64,000 nucleotides of DNA from PALSA-1004 sp963804885 (GCA_963804885.1 CAWDSF010000021.1:434001-498000), one strand, 5' to 3'. Counted from the first letter of the stretch, positions 20,259-29,788 are shown. Notes: a model not told the origin generated them from the letters alone. Numbers and translations are program-made.

Positions 20259-21602
20259 CTACTTAGCCGCTGCGGCGGCGATCGCTGCCGCCTCGGGTCC
20301 CACCACCACGGTCACCATATGCGCGGGATCGACGCGGCGCGCAAACGCGTCGCGGATGTCGGCGACCGTCACCTTCTCGACGTTGGGCACGAAATCTTCC
20401 AGGTAAGTGAGCGGCAGGTTATAAAACCCGATCACGCTCAGGTAATCCATGATCTTGCGATTGCTGTCGATGCGCAAGGGAAACCCGCCGACCAGATTCT
20501 GTTTCGCGCTGCGCAATTCGTCCGCCGTCGGACCCTTGGCCAGAAAATCTGTGAGCGTTGCGCGCACGACCGCGAGCGCTTCCCCCGCCTGGTCTTTGCG
20601 CGTCTGCAGGCCGATGACGAACGGCCCGCGTTCCTGCATCGGCGCGAAATAGCTGTACGCCGAATAGGCGAGCCCGCGCTTGGAGCGCACCTCCTCGGTG
20701 ATGCGCGACTGAAAGCCGCCACCGCCCAGGATGTAGTTGCCGACGAACAGCGGGAAGTAATCGGGATCGTCGCGCTTGATGCCGGGCATGCCCATCAGTA
20801 AATGGCTCTGCGAAGCGGGATGCGCGGATCACGCGCGTTCGGCCTGCGCGAGCGACGGCACCGGCGGTATCACCGGCGCGACGGTCGAGCGCGGCAATTG
20901 TCCCGTGACTTGTTCGGCGATCGCCTCGGCGTCCGCGCGCGTCAGGTCGCCGATGATCGCCACCACCGCGCGGTCCACGGTGTAGTAGCGCCGGTAAAAT
21001 TCGACCAGATCGTCGCGCGTTATCTGCGCGACGGTTGCCGCCTCGCCGGAGCCGCGCAATCCATACGGATGGTTCGCGATAGGCGAGCTGATTGAAACCC
21101 CGGCTCAACAGCGTCTCGGGCTTGGTATCGGACTCCTTGATGGCCTCGACCAGGCGCTTCTTTTCGCGGTCGAGCACCGCCGCCGGAAACTCAGGGCGTT
21201 GCAGCACGCGCGCGAACACCTCGAGCGCCTGGCGGCGTTCTTCCGCATGGCTCAACGTGCGCAGCGTCACGCCGGCGCGGTCGCTGTCGACGCGGCCGCC
21301 GAGATTGCGCGCCGCTGTCGGCCATGCGGCGCGCAATCTCGTCTTCCGACAGGCCGCCCGCGCCGAGCTTCAGCATTCCCTGCGTCATGCCGGCGACGCC
21401 CGATTTCTCGCGCGTGTCGTACGCCGAGCCCGCCGGAAAATCGACGCTCACATCGAACATCGGCAGGTTGCGCGCCTCGACGAAGTACACGCGCGCGCCC
21501 TGCTTCGTCTGCCAATGCTGGATCGGCAACAGCGCCCACGCCGGTGCGGCGATACAGCCACAGGATCAGCGCGCACCACCAGCGGTTCAATTTATTGCGC
21601 AT
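20259..21602 (-). CDS. M16-family peptidase-like subunit lacking the zinc motif, frameshifted
   Basis: The start ATG 21602 gives MRNKLNRWWCALILWLYRRTG, a signal or anchor segment, then IQHWQTKQGARVYFVEARNLPMFDVSVDF, the M16 opening strand pair. Where active M16 enzymes have HxxEH this protein reads GVAGMTQGML, so it should be catalytically inert. The C-terminal half shows YILGGGGFQSRITEEVRSKRGLAYS and LRSAKQNLVGGFPLRIDSN, typical of the second M16 domain. Frames change near 21555, 21320, 21080 and 20815. It overlaps the upstream active partner by 11 bases; such active/inactive pairs form heterodimers in this family. Confidence 0.85.
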
Positions 21603-22994
21603 GGCGCACTCCGGCCGGCGCCGCGGCTTTGCGCCGTCGAGCGGCTGCGGATCCAGCACGGCGATGGTGAGACTGTCGTCGACCAGGTACTTCTTGGCGA
21701 CTTCCTGCACCTGCGCGGGCGTGACTTCGCGCAGCTTGTCGATCATGCGGTCCATCGCGCTGTGCGGATAGCCGGCAATTTCGAGCGAGCCGATGATCAT
21801 GGCCTGGTAATAAATCGAGTCGCGCTGAAACACCTGGGACGAGACGACCTGCGCCTTGACCCGCTTCAGTTCTTCGTCGGTCACGCCTTCCGCGACGATT
21901 TCGGCGATCTCGCGCCGCAACGCCTGCTCGAGCTCGGCGACGGTCTTGCCGGCGCTGGGGATGCCGTTCACGATGAACATGCCGGGACCGCGTTGCGTGC
22001 TGTCGTAGCCGGCGCCCACCGCATTCGCGATTTTCCGTGCGCACGAGCGCGCGGTTCAGGCGCGCGGCCTCGTTGCCGTCCAGCACGGCCGCCAGCATCT
22101 CGAGCGCGTAGGGCTCCCAGTCCTTCTCGACGTCGCGCAACACCGGCGCGCGATATCCCATGACGATCGACGGCAGCTCGGCCGGCGCCTTGACGGTGAT
22201 GCGGCGTGATGCCGCGCTGCGGCGGCTCGTCCTGCGGCTTGCGCTCCGGCAGCGCCTCGGGCTTGATCGCGCCGAAGTACTTTTCGGCCAAGCGCGAAAA
22301 CTTCCTGCGGCACGACGTCGCCCACCACCACGAGGATCGCATTGTTGGGCGCATACCAGCGGTCGTACCAGTCGCGCGCATCGTCGCCGCTCATGTTCTC
22401 GAGATCGTTCATCCAGCCCACGACCGGCGTGCGATACGGATGCGCGTCGAACGCCGTCGCCATCAACTGCTCGTAGACCAGCGAATTGGCGCGATCGTCG
22501 GTGCGCAAGCGGCGCTCCTCCATCACGACCTTGATCTCCTTGGCGAACTCTTCCTGCGACAACACGAGATTCGCCATGCGATCGGCTTCGAGCTCAGCGC
22601 GAGCGCGCAGGTGCGACTTGTGCAGCTGCTGGTGATAGCCGGTGGCGTCGCGCGACGGTGAACGCGTTGTCGCGCCCGCCCGCGCGCGCGATGCGCTGGA
22701 AAATTCGCCCGGCCGGAACTGTTTTCGTGCCTTTGAACATCATGTGCTCGAGCACGTGCGCGACCCCGGTGGTGCCGTTCACCTCGTCCATGCTGCCGGC
22801 CTGGTACCAGACCATCGACACGACGATCGGCGCGCGGTGATCTTCCTTCACGATCACCTTCATGCCGTTGGCGAGGCGATGCTCGCTGGTCGCATGCGTC
22901 GGCGTTTGCGCGCAGACGCCGCGCGGCGAACAGGCAGGTCGCGGCCGACATGGCAAGGCACGCGCGCGCACGGCGATAAGGTAACGATTAACAT
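21592..22994 (-). CDS. M16-family zinc peptidase, catalytic subunit, frameshifted
   Basis: GVAHVLEHMMFKGTKTVPAG holds the inverted zinc motif HxxEH, and KEIKVVMEERRLRTDD supplies the third ligand region. The N-terminus reads as a signal peptide (around LAMSAATCLFAA) followed by EHRLANGMKVIVKEDHRAPIV, so the enzyme is probably periplasmic. The C-terminal half has GMFIVNGIPSAGKTVAELEQ and AQVQEVAKKYLVDDSLTIAVLDPQPLDG. Repeated frame changes (near 22915, 22665, 22605, 22300, 22035 and 21640) prevent a clean translation, and the start at ATG 22994 is a best guess. Substrate unknown; relatives degrade unfolded or small periplasmic peptides. Confidence 0.85.
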
Positions 22995-23136
22995 GCGGGG
23001 TCTCGAAAGTCGGGAAGATGGGTAGCCCGGCCGTGCGCTTTCCGGCTAGAATTGTAAGTGAATTACCGCGGTTGCGCTCATATGGCGGGCGCGCGCGCGT
23101 TTTAGTTCGCCTACGCCACGTCTGACTGCATTACCC

Positions 23137-24086
23137 ATGCTTAGTTTCCTCAAACCAGGCCAAAAATCGGGCGGCCGGCTGGACTGCGCGCCTCAAAGAA
23201 GGCCTCGCGCGCACGCGCAAAGTCCTCAGCACCGATCTCAACGACCTGTTGGCCGGCGGGCCGATCGACGAGGCGCTCTACGAAGAGCTGGAAACCACGC
23301 TGCTGCTTGCCGACGTCGGCGTCACCGCGACCGAGCAATTGATCGGCGATTTACGCGCCACGGTGCGGCGCGAAGGGTTGCGCGAGCGTCAGGAGCTCAA
23401 AGGCGCGCTGCGCGAGGCGCTGCTGCGAGCTGCTTGAAGCCGATCGCCGAGCCGCTCGTGGTCGACAGCCCCCAGCCGTTCATCGTCATGCTGGCCGGCG
23501 TCAACGGCTCGGGCAAGACGACTTCGATCGGCAAGCTCGCGAAGTACTATCAGCAGCAGGGCAAGATCCGTTCTGCTCGCCGCGGGCGACACTTTTCGCG
23601 CCGCGGCGCGCGAGCAGCTGCAGGTCTGGGGCGAGCGCAACAACGTGGCGGTGATCGCGCAGCAATCGGGCGATGCCGCCGCGGTGATCTTCGATGCGAT
23701 CAACGCCGCGCAGGCGCGCAGCATCGACATCGTGCTCGTGCGACACCGCCGGGCGCCTGCCGACGCAGCTGCACCTGATGGAGGAAATCAACAAGGTCAA
23801 GCGCGTGATCGCCAAGGCGATGCCCGGCGCGCCGCATGAAGTCCTGCTCGTGCTCGACGCGAACACCGGCCAGAACGCATTGACCCAGGTGAAGGCGTTC
23901 GACGACGCGCTGGGCGTGACCGGGCTGGTGCTGACCAAGCTCGACGGCACCGCCAAAGGCGGCGTCATCGCGGCCATCGCGCGCGCATACAAGCCGATTC
24001 CGGTGCGCTTCATCGGCGTCGGCGAGGCGATCGACGATCTGCAGCCGTTCTCCGCCGAGGAGTTCGTCGATGCCCTGCTGGACTAA
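23137..24086 (+). CDS. ftsY: Signal recognition particle receptor FtsY, frameshifted
   Basis: FtsY docks SRP-bound ribosomes at the membrane. The NG domain can be followed through several frames: LARTRKVLSTDLNDLL and IDEALYEELETTLLLADVGV (N domain), GVNGSGKTTSIGKLAKYY (G1), AAGDTFRAAAREQL (G2), DTAGRLPTQLHLMEEINKVKRV (G3), VLTKLDGTAKGGVI (G4), and FIGVGEAIDDLQPFSAEEFVDALLD at the end. Frame changes lie near 23175, 23430, 23575 and 23745. The acidic A domain is very short, giving about 315 residues. FtsY is essential, so these breaks are most likely sequence errors. Confidence 0.92.
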
Positions 24087-24090
24087 GATA

Positions 24091-24159
24091 GGATTGAGGA
24101 ATGAGGATTGTGGATTGAGGCGTTACTTGCCCTTGCCCTCAATCCTCAATCCTCAATCC
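24091..24159. repeat. Inverted array of a GGATTGA heptamer between ftsY and ftsE
   Basis: Positions 24091-24120 carry four slightly degenerate tandem units of GGATTGA/GAATGAG. Positions 24137-24159 carry CCTCAATCCTCAATCC and one more unit, the exact reverse complement pattern. The 16-base spacer includes ACTTGCCCTTGC. Transcribed, the two arms would form a long hairpin directly after the ftsY stop at 24086. There is no T run, so it is not a standard terminator. Confidence 0.8.
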
Positions 24160-24167
24160 CCGATCCT

Positions 24168-24827
24168 GTGATTTCCTCAGCCACGTCACCAAGCGCTATC
24201 CAGGCGGCCACGAGGCGCTGCACGACGTAGGCTTCAACATCGACTCGGGCGAGCTGGCGTTCATCACCGGCCATTCGGGCGCCGGCAAGACCACGTTGCT
24301 CAAGCTGATGGTCGCGATCGAGCGGCCGACGGCGGGCAGCGTCATCGTCAACGGCCAAAACGTCGGAGCGCTGCAGGCGCGCGCGGTGCCGTTCCTGCGC
24401 CGCAAGTTCGGCCTCATTTTCCAGGACCACAAGCTGCTCTTCGACCGCACGCGTATTCGACAACGTCGTGCTGCCGCTCGACATCGCCGGCTACGGCGCC
24501 GAAGACGCCGGCCGGCGCGTGCGCGCCGCGCTCGACAAGGTCGGGCTGCTCGAATAGGAGAAAGCGCTGCCGATCACGCTCTCGGGCGGCGAACAGCAGC
24601 GATTGTGCATCGCGCGCGCGATCGTCCACCGGCCCGCCATCCTGCTCGCCGACGAGCCGACCGGCAATCTCGACGCGGCTTATGCGAACGAGATCGGCGA
24701 GCTCTTTCGCTCGTTCAATCAGGTCGGCGTGACCGTGGTCATCGCGACTCACGATCAGGCGCTGCTCGCGCGCCTGAACCCGCGGGTGATCGCGCTGCGT
24801 AATGGCGCCATGGCGCAAGCCGCATGA
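24168..24827 (+). CDS. ftsE: Cell division ATP-binding protein FtsE, with frameshifts and one in-frame stop
   Basis: FtsE powers the FtsEX complex that controls septal amidases. Visible: SHVTKRYPGGHEALHDVGF, Walker A GHSGAGKTTLLKL, FLRRKFGLIFQDHKLLFDRT, the signature LSGGEQQRLCIARAI, Walker B ILLADEPTGNLD, and the H-loop IATHD. A GTG at 24168 is the likely start if two extra bases near 24175 are removed. The frame shifts again near 24455. A TAG at 24555-24557 lies in the reading frame between GLLE and EKALPITLSGG, a substitution rather than an indel. The stop overlaps ftsX by four bases. Confidence 0.9.
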
Positions 24828-25731
24828 AAGCGTGGGCTGCCCAGCACGCACGCTGCTTTGCCGCGACGTTTGTCAGGCTGGCCCGCACGCCGCTCGGCAG
24901 TTTGTTCAACATCCTCGTCATCGGCATTGCGCTGAGCCTGCCGGTCGGCCTGTACTGTGCTGATCGACAACCTGCAGGCGGCGTCCGGCCATCTCGCCGC
25001 CGAGCCGCAGATCAGCGTGTTCTTCGCGCTCGACGCGAGCCGCGCCGAAATCGCGCAAATCGAGACGCGCCTGAAGCAGAACGCGCGCGTGCAGCGTTAC
25101 CGCTTCGTCCCCCGCGACCAGGCGCTGCAGGAGTTGAAGCAGTCGAGCGGGCTCGCGGATGTCATCGACAGCCTGCCGCAGAATCCGCTGCCGGACGCGT
25201 TTATCGTCAGCGCCAAAGACAATACGCCGCAAGCGCTCGAGTCGTTGCGCGAGGAAATCGCCCAGTGGCCGCGCGTCGCGCATGTACAGCTCGATGCGGC
25301 ATGGGCGCGCCGGCTCGACGCGACATTGCGCTTCGGTCGCGTCCTCGTGCTGATCCTGGGCGGGTTGCTCGCGGTGGCGCTGGTCGCGGTCACTTTCAAC
25401 ACCATCCGGCTGCAGGTCCTGACCCAGCGCGAGGAGATCGAAGTCGTCAAGCTGATCGGCGCGACCGACTCGTTCATCCGGCGGCCGTTTCTATACTATC
25501 GGCGCGCTGCAGGGCGCCGCCGGCGGAGTAGTCGCCTGGCTCATCGTGACCGGCGCGGTGTGGCTCGTGAACCGTAATCTCGGCGAGCTGTCGCACGTCT
25601 ACGCGTCGCTTTTCCAGCTGCGGCAGCTGACTCCGATCGACAGCGCCGCTCTGTTGGCCCTGCCCCTGGCCCTGGGCTGGTTCGGCGCCTGGCTGTCCGT
25701 CGGCAGGCATCTCAGGGTGATCGAACCCTAG
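24824..25731 (+). CDS. ftsX: Cell division protein FtsX, frameshifted
   Basis: Membrane partner of FtsE. The N-terminal helix is LGSLFNILVIGIALSLPVGLY. After a frame change near 24955 comes the periplasmic domain (LIDNLQAASGHLAAEPQISVFF, RFVPRDQALQELKQ, LPDAFIVSAKDNTPQALESL), then the second helix VLVLILGGLLAVALVAVTFN and EIEVVKLIGATDSFIRRPFL. After a second change near 25495 come GALQGAAGGVVAWLIVTGAVW and a final helix, ending at 25731. About 300 residues, four helices, the standard FtsX plan. ATG overlaps the ftsE stop (ATGA). Confidence 0.92.
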
Positions 25732-25802
25732 ACGCAACAACCTGTAAACACAGGGTTTTTATCGGCTCCAGGCTAACCCGGCCAGCGGAACTTTTCGGCT
25801 GA

Positions 25803-25832
25803 TTGGCACTCATATATCCCGAGTGCTAAAAT
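25803..25832 (+). promoter_or_regulatory. CIRCE element (HrcA operator) overlapping the rpoH promoter
   Basis: TTGGCACTC at 25803-25811 and GAGTGCTAA at 25821-25829 are separated by exactly nine bases. This matches the CIRCE consensus (TTAGCACTC, nine bases, GAGTGCTAA) with one mismatch. The same bases contain a sigma-70 promoter: TTGGCA at 25803-25808 as -35 and TAAAAT at 25827-25832 as -10, 18 bases apart. HrcA bound here would block polymerase at rpoH. The ATG is 25854, with AGGGAG at 25842-25847 as ribosome binding site. Confidence 0.9.
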
Positions 25833-25853
25833 TCTTCGGAAAGGGAGTTAGCC

Positions 25854-26719
25854 ATGACGAGTTTTGCCTTGCCCATACCTTCAGCGACCGGCAGTCTTGA
25901 TAGCTACATCCAGACGGTCAATCGCTTTCCCATCCTGTCGCAACAGGAGGAGACCGATTTGGCCCGCCGCCTGCGCGACCATGAGGATCTGGATGCGGCG
26001 CGCCAACTGGTCGTGTCGCACCTGCGCGTGGTCGTATCCGTCGCGCGCGGTTATCTCGGCTATGGCTTGCCGCAGGCCGACCTCATCCAGGAAGGCAATA
26101 TCGGCCTGATGAAGGCGGTCAAGCGCTTCGACCCGGAGCGCGGCGTGCGGCTGGTTTCGTTCGCGGTGCATTGGATCCGCGCCGAGATGCACGAGTTCAT
26201 CCTGCGCAACTGGCGCATGGTCAAGATCGCGACGACCAAGGCCCAGCGCAAGCTGTTCTTCAACCTGCGCAGCATGAAATCGGGCCTGAACACGCTGAGC
26301 CATGATGAAGTCAAGGCGATGGCGGCCACGCTGGGCGTCAAGCCCGCGGAAGTCGTCGAAATGGAAACGCGCCTGGGCGGCCAGGATGTCGCGCTCGAAC
26401 CGCTGAATGACGACGACGAGGAAAGCTACGCGCCGATCGCCTATCTGGCGGACGCGAACGCCGAGCCGGGCCGCGTGCTCGAGCACGCCCAGGAACGAGC
26501 AACAGCGCAGTGAAGGGCTGACCAAGCGCTCTGGCAAGTCTCGATCCGCGCAGCCGCCGCATCATCGAAACGCGCTGGCTGCAGGAGAAAGATCAGGCCA
26601 CGCTGCACGATCTGGCCGCGGAGTTCGGCGTGTCCGCCGAGCGCATCCGGCAGATCGAAGTGAAGGCGATGCAGAAAATGCGCAGCCACATGAGCGCAGC
26701 GGCAGGCGCGCACGCCTGA
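25854..26719 (+). CDS. rpoH: RNA polymerase heat-shock sigma factor RpoH (sigma-32), one frameshift region
   Basis: Region 1.2/2.1 opens with LDSYIQTVNRFPILSQQEE. The region 2 core contains LIQEGNIGLMKAVKRFDPERGVRLVSFAVHWIRAEMHEFIL. The RpoH box QRKLFFNLR, unique to sigma-32, follows directly, so this is not sigma-70 or another type. After indels near 26480 and 26530 the region 4 helix-turn-helix reads SLDPRSRRIIETRWLQEKDQ and LHDLAAEFGVSAERIRQIEVKAMQKMRSHM, ending at 26719. About 286 residues. It directs heat-shock gene transcription. A CIRCE operator covers its promoter. Confidence 0.95.
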
Positions 26720-26736
26720 CCCGTCACCGGGCGCCG

Positions 26737-27322
26737 TCAGGAGCGTCTGCAGCAGCAGCAGCCGGATGTCGTGCAGCAGTTTCGGGGCGCCCTGCCCGTA
26801 GCTTGCAAACAGGCGCAGGCGCCCCGCCGGATCGTAGATGTAAGTTCCCGCCGAGTGATCCACGCTGTAGCTGCCCGCTGAGGGCGGCTGCTTCTTGAAA
26901 TACACCTTGAACTCCTTGGCCGTGCGCAGCGTCGCATCGGCATCGCCGTAGAGCCCGAGGAAAGACGGATCGAACGCCGGCACGTATTTCGCGAGCACCT
27001 CCGGCGTGTCGCGCTCAGGGTCCACCGTAATGAACAGCACCTGCATGCGCTGCGCATCCTTGCCGAGTTCTCTGGCGACCGTCGCCATCTCGGCGAGCGT
27101 CGTCGGGCACACGTCGGGACAGTGCGTGTAGCCGAAGAAAACCACCACGACCTTGCCTTTGAAATCCGCGAGCGTGCGCGCCTTGCCGGTGTGATCGGTC
27201 AGACGGATGTCGCGCCCGAAGTCGGCCCCCGTGATATCGGTGAGCTCGAATGCTGAAGGGGCACTGCAGCCGGCGAGCGCCGTTGCCAGCACCATGAGAG
27301 CCGCCGCCGCGAGGCGTTTCAT
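26737..27322 (-). CDS. SCO1/SenC copper chaperone lipoprotein
   Basis: Inserts copper into the CuA site of cytochrome oxidase subunit II. MKRLAAAALMVLATALAGCSA is a lipoprotein signal with lipobox LAGC. FFGYTHCPDVCPTTLAEM carries the CxxxC copper pair, and YSVDHSAGTYIYDP carries the conserved copper-binding histidine. The normal end would be near LLHDIRLLLLQ. As written the frame stays open to 26441, antisense to rpoH. A one-base change near 26750 would give a stop at 26737 and about 195 residues, the expected size, and that end is reported here. Last gene of the cox set. Confidence 0.9.
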
Positions 27323-27327
27323 GCCGG

Positions 27328-28230
27328 CTAGAAAGTGAAGTAGTGATCGAGCAGCAACGCCGCGAAGAGCAGCGTCAGATACAGGATCGAGTAGCGGAAC
27401 GTCGTTTGCGCGAGCCGGTCGCTGTAGTCGCGGAATATCCTGAACGCGTAGTAAAGAAACACGCCACCCAAAGCGAGCGCAGCGACTACATAAATGAGCC
27501 CGCTCATGTGCGTCGCGAACGGCAGCAGCGTGACCGCCACGAGGATCACGGTGTAGAGCAGCACGTGCAGGCGCGTGAACTTGTCGCCGTGGGTTACCGG
27601 CAGCATGGGCACGCCGGCCTTTGCGTATTCGAGCTTCCGATAGAGCGCGAGCGCCCAGAAATGCGGCGGCGTCCACGCAAAAATGATCAGAAACAGCAAG
27701 AGCGCCTGGAACGGAACGTCGCCCGTCACTGCCGCCCAGCCCAGCACCGGCGGCATTGCGCCCGACGCGCCGCCGATCACGATGTTCTGCGGGGTCATCG
27801 GCTTCAGGATTACCGTGTAGACGATCGCATAGCCGACGAACGTCGCCAATGTCAGCCACATCGTCAATTCGTTGACCTTGAAATACAGCAGCGCGAGTCC
27901 GCTGCCGCCGACGACCAGCGCGAATACGAGCGTTTGCAGCGGCGTCAAGTCGCCGCGCGGCAATGGCCGGCCGCGGGTGCGCGCCATCAGCGCGTCGATT
28001 TTCTGCTCGACCAGGCAATTGATCGCGGCGGCGGCGCCGGCCACCAGCGCGATGCCGATGGTCGCGGCCAGCGCGACCGCCGCAAAGCGCAGATCGAGCA
28101 CGCCGAACGGCACCGCCAGAAACATGCCGATCACCGCGCAGAACACGATCAGCGAGACGACGCGCGGCTTGGTCAGCGCAAGGAATTGCGCGAAGCGCGA
28201 CGAGGTGTGCTGCCAGGCGAGGGTCGTCAT
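27328..28230 (-). CDS. ctaB: Protoheme IX farnesyltransferase (heme O synthase)
   Basis: Adds the farnesyl tail to heme B to form heme O. 300 residues with about nine membrane helices. The prenyltransferase motifs are NCLVEQKIDALMARTRGRPLP (the NxxxDxxxxR-type site), GYAIVYTVILKPMTPQNIVIGGASGAMPP, and AWTPPHFWALAL. The ATG at 28230 overlaps the ctaA stop by four bases, so translation is coupled. Also called cyoE in oxidase bo3 operons; ctaB is used here because of the neighbouring ctaA and aa3 genes. Confidence 0.96.
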   Translation of the reverse strand: MTTLAWQHTSSRFAQFLALTKPRVVSLIVFCAVIGMFLAVPFGVLDLRFAAVALAATIGIALVAGAAAAINCLVEQKIDALMARTRGRPLPRGDLTPLQTLVFALVVGGSGLALLYFKVNELTMWLTLATFVGYAIVYTVILKPMTPQNIVIGGASGAMPPVLGWAAVTGDVPFQALLLFLIIFAWTPPHFWALALYRKLEYAKAGVPMLPVTHGDKFTRLHVLLYTVILVAVTLLPFATHMSGLIYVVAALALGGVFLYYAFRIFRDYSDRLAQTTFRYSILYLTLLFAALLLDHYFTF

Positions 28231-29216
28231 CGGGAGGTGCGGCCGGTGCGGGAAAGGGCGAAGTTTATCATTACCATCATGACCAACAAAGCGGCCGCGA
28301 CGGCGTTGTGCGCAACCGCGACCGGCAGCGGCAAAGTCAGCATCACATTGGCGGCGCCAAGGCTCACCTGAATAACGAGCAAGACCGCCAATGTCGCGCC
28401 GAAGCGCGCGAAGCCTGCAGTGCGCGTCAACGCGAGCGCGAACGCCCCCAGATAGAGCAAGGTCACCACGGCGCCGACGCGATGGGTCCAGTGAATGGCC
28501 GTCAGTGCATCGAGCGACAACGGGGCGCCGGCCGCGGTCACGCCCAGTTCGCGCAACAGATGAAAACCGTGCGCGAAATCCATGTCCGGCAGCCATGCGC
28601 CATGGCAGGTCGGAAAATCACGGCAGACGAGTGCGGCGTAATTCGTCGATACCCAGCCGCCGAGGGCAATCTGGCAAAGCAGGATCACCACTCCGAATAT
28701 GGCCCACGGCCGCAAATGCCGTACGCCGGACGGCGCCGGCGGCCAGGCGAGCTGACGCAGCGCGAGCCAACACGTGAGCGCGAGCGTCGCCATGCCGCCC
28801 AACAAGTGCAGCGTCACGATGACCGGTTTCAACAACATCGTCACCGTCCACATGCCGAGCGCTGCCTGCACACCCACCAGCGCGACTATCCCCGTCGCCA
28901 GCCACGGCGATTGATCGAGCGCGCGCCGGCGGCGCCACGCCTCGACCATGATCGCGAACAACAGCACGCCCAGTGCGCCGGCGATGTAGCGGTGAAACAT
29001 TTCCTTCCACGCTTTATGGCCTTCGACCAGCCGCTGCGGAAATCCCTGCTCGGCACGCGCAATTTCTTCGGCGCTCTGCGGCACGCCGACGAGGTGGCCA
29101 TAACAGCCGGGCCAGTCGGGACAGCCGAGTCCCGCATCCTGCAGGCGCACGTAGGCGCCGACGACGACCACCAAGAAGGTGAGGGCCGCGGCGACGAAGA
29201 TCAATCTGCGGTACAT
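28227..29216 (-). CDS. ctaA: Heme A synthase CtaA
   Basis: Oxidises heme O to heme A for aa3 oxidase. 329 residues, eight membrane helices in two four-helix halves. QDAGLGCPDWPGCYG near the N-terminus and CRDFPTCHGAW in the second half are the paired-cysteine extracytoplasmic loops. Histidine heme ligands are in EMFHRYIAG, VTLHLLGG, AIHWTHRVGA and VAHNAVAA. The start ATG overlaps the upstream gene's stop by one base (TGATG). It works directly after CtaB in the pathway. Confidence 0.96.
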   Translation of the reverse strand: MYRRLIFVAAALTFLVVVVGAYVRLQDAGLGCPDWPGCYGHLVGVPQSAEEIARAEQGFPQRLVEGHKAWKEMFHRYIAGALGVLLFAIMVEAWRRRRALDQSPWLATGIVALVGVQAALGMWTVTMLLKPVIVTLHLLGGMATLALTCWLALRQLAWPPAPSGVRHLRPWAIFGVVILLCQIALGGWVSTNYAALVCRDFPTCHGAWLPDMDFAHGFHLLRELGVTAAGAPLSLDALTAIHWTHRVGAVVTLLYLGAFALALTRTAGFARFGATLAVLLVIQVSLGAANVMLTLPLPVAVAHNAVAAALLVMMVMINFALSRTGRTSR

Positions 29217-29788
29217 CAGCCTATCCTCGACGTCTTGAGCAGGCGCGTGAGGTCTTTGATCATTCTGCCCGGCTCCGCATCCTGCGCGTAACGCAGCACC
29301 ACGTTGCCGAGCGGGTCGATCACGTAAATGTAGTCCGTGACCGGGCGCGCGGCCGGCAGCGCAGCAACTAATCCACTCCCGCCGGCGCGCAGCAGCCGGG
29401 TCCCGCGAAAATCGTCGGCAAGCTGTGGCGCGACCGCACCGTCATCGCTGATCAGCCAGGCCCGTTCGATGCGCTCCATCTCCCGGCCCTGCGTAAGGCG
29501 CAACTGGCGCAACGTGAAGAGCTTGCGCTGGCACGCCTCAAGGCACTGCGCCGAATCCACCATCAGCAGTATCCACTTGCCGCGCAATGCGCTCGTTTCG
29601 AAGGCGGTGCCATCGATAAGTTGCAGCCGCGCAGCGGGCAATGGCGGCGCGTTCACCAGCTCGCCGTAATTCGTATGCCCCGCCGGCGGCAGGAAGTAAT
29701 AGGCGAGGTACGAGGCGACGACGGGCGCCACGCACAGCGCACCGATCAGCCACAAGCTGCGGCGGTTCTTAGGCGTTTTTTCGGACAT
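29216..29788 (-). CDS. SCO-like membrane-anchored thioredoxin-fold protein with CxxxC
   Basis: 190 residues with one N-terminal membrane helix (LWLIGALCVAPVVASYLAYYF) and an extracytoplasmic domain. GKWILLMVDSAQCLEACQRKLF has a CxxxC pair placed like the copper motif of SCO proteins, and VTDYIYVIDPLGNVVLRY resembles the end of a thioredoxin-like fold. The SCO copper histidine is not visible. It sits between SURF1 and ctaA in the oxidase cluster, where betaproteobacteria often carry such a protein, so a part in copper or thiol handling during oxidase assembly is likely but unproven. ATG 29788 is preferred to a TTG at 29797. Confidence 0.75.
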   Translation of the reverse strand: MSEKTPKNRRSLWLIGALCVAPVVASYLAYYFLPPAGHTNYGELVNAPPLPAARLQLIDGTAFETSALRGKWILLMVDSAQCLEACQRKLFTLRQLRLTQGREMERIERAWLISDDGAVAPQLADDFRGTRLLRAGGSGLVAALPAARPVTDYIYVIDPLGNVVLRYAQDAEPGRMIKDLTRLLKTSRIG

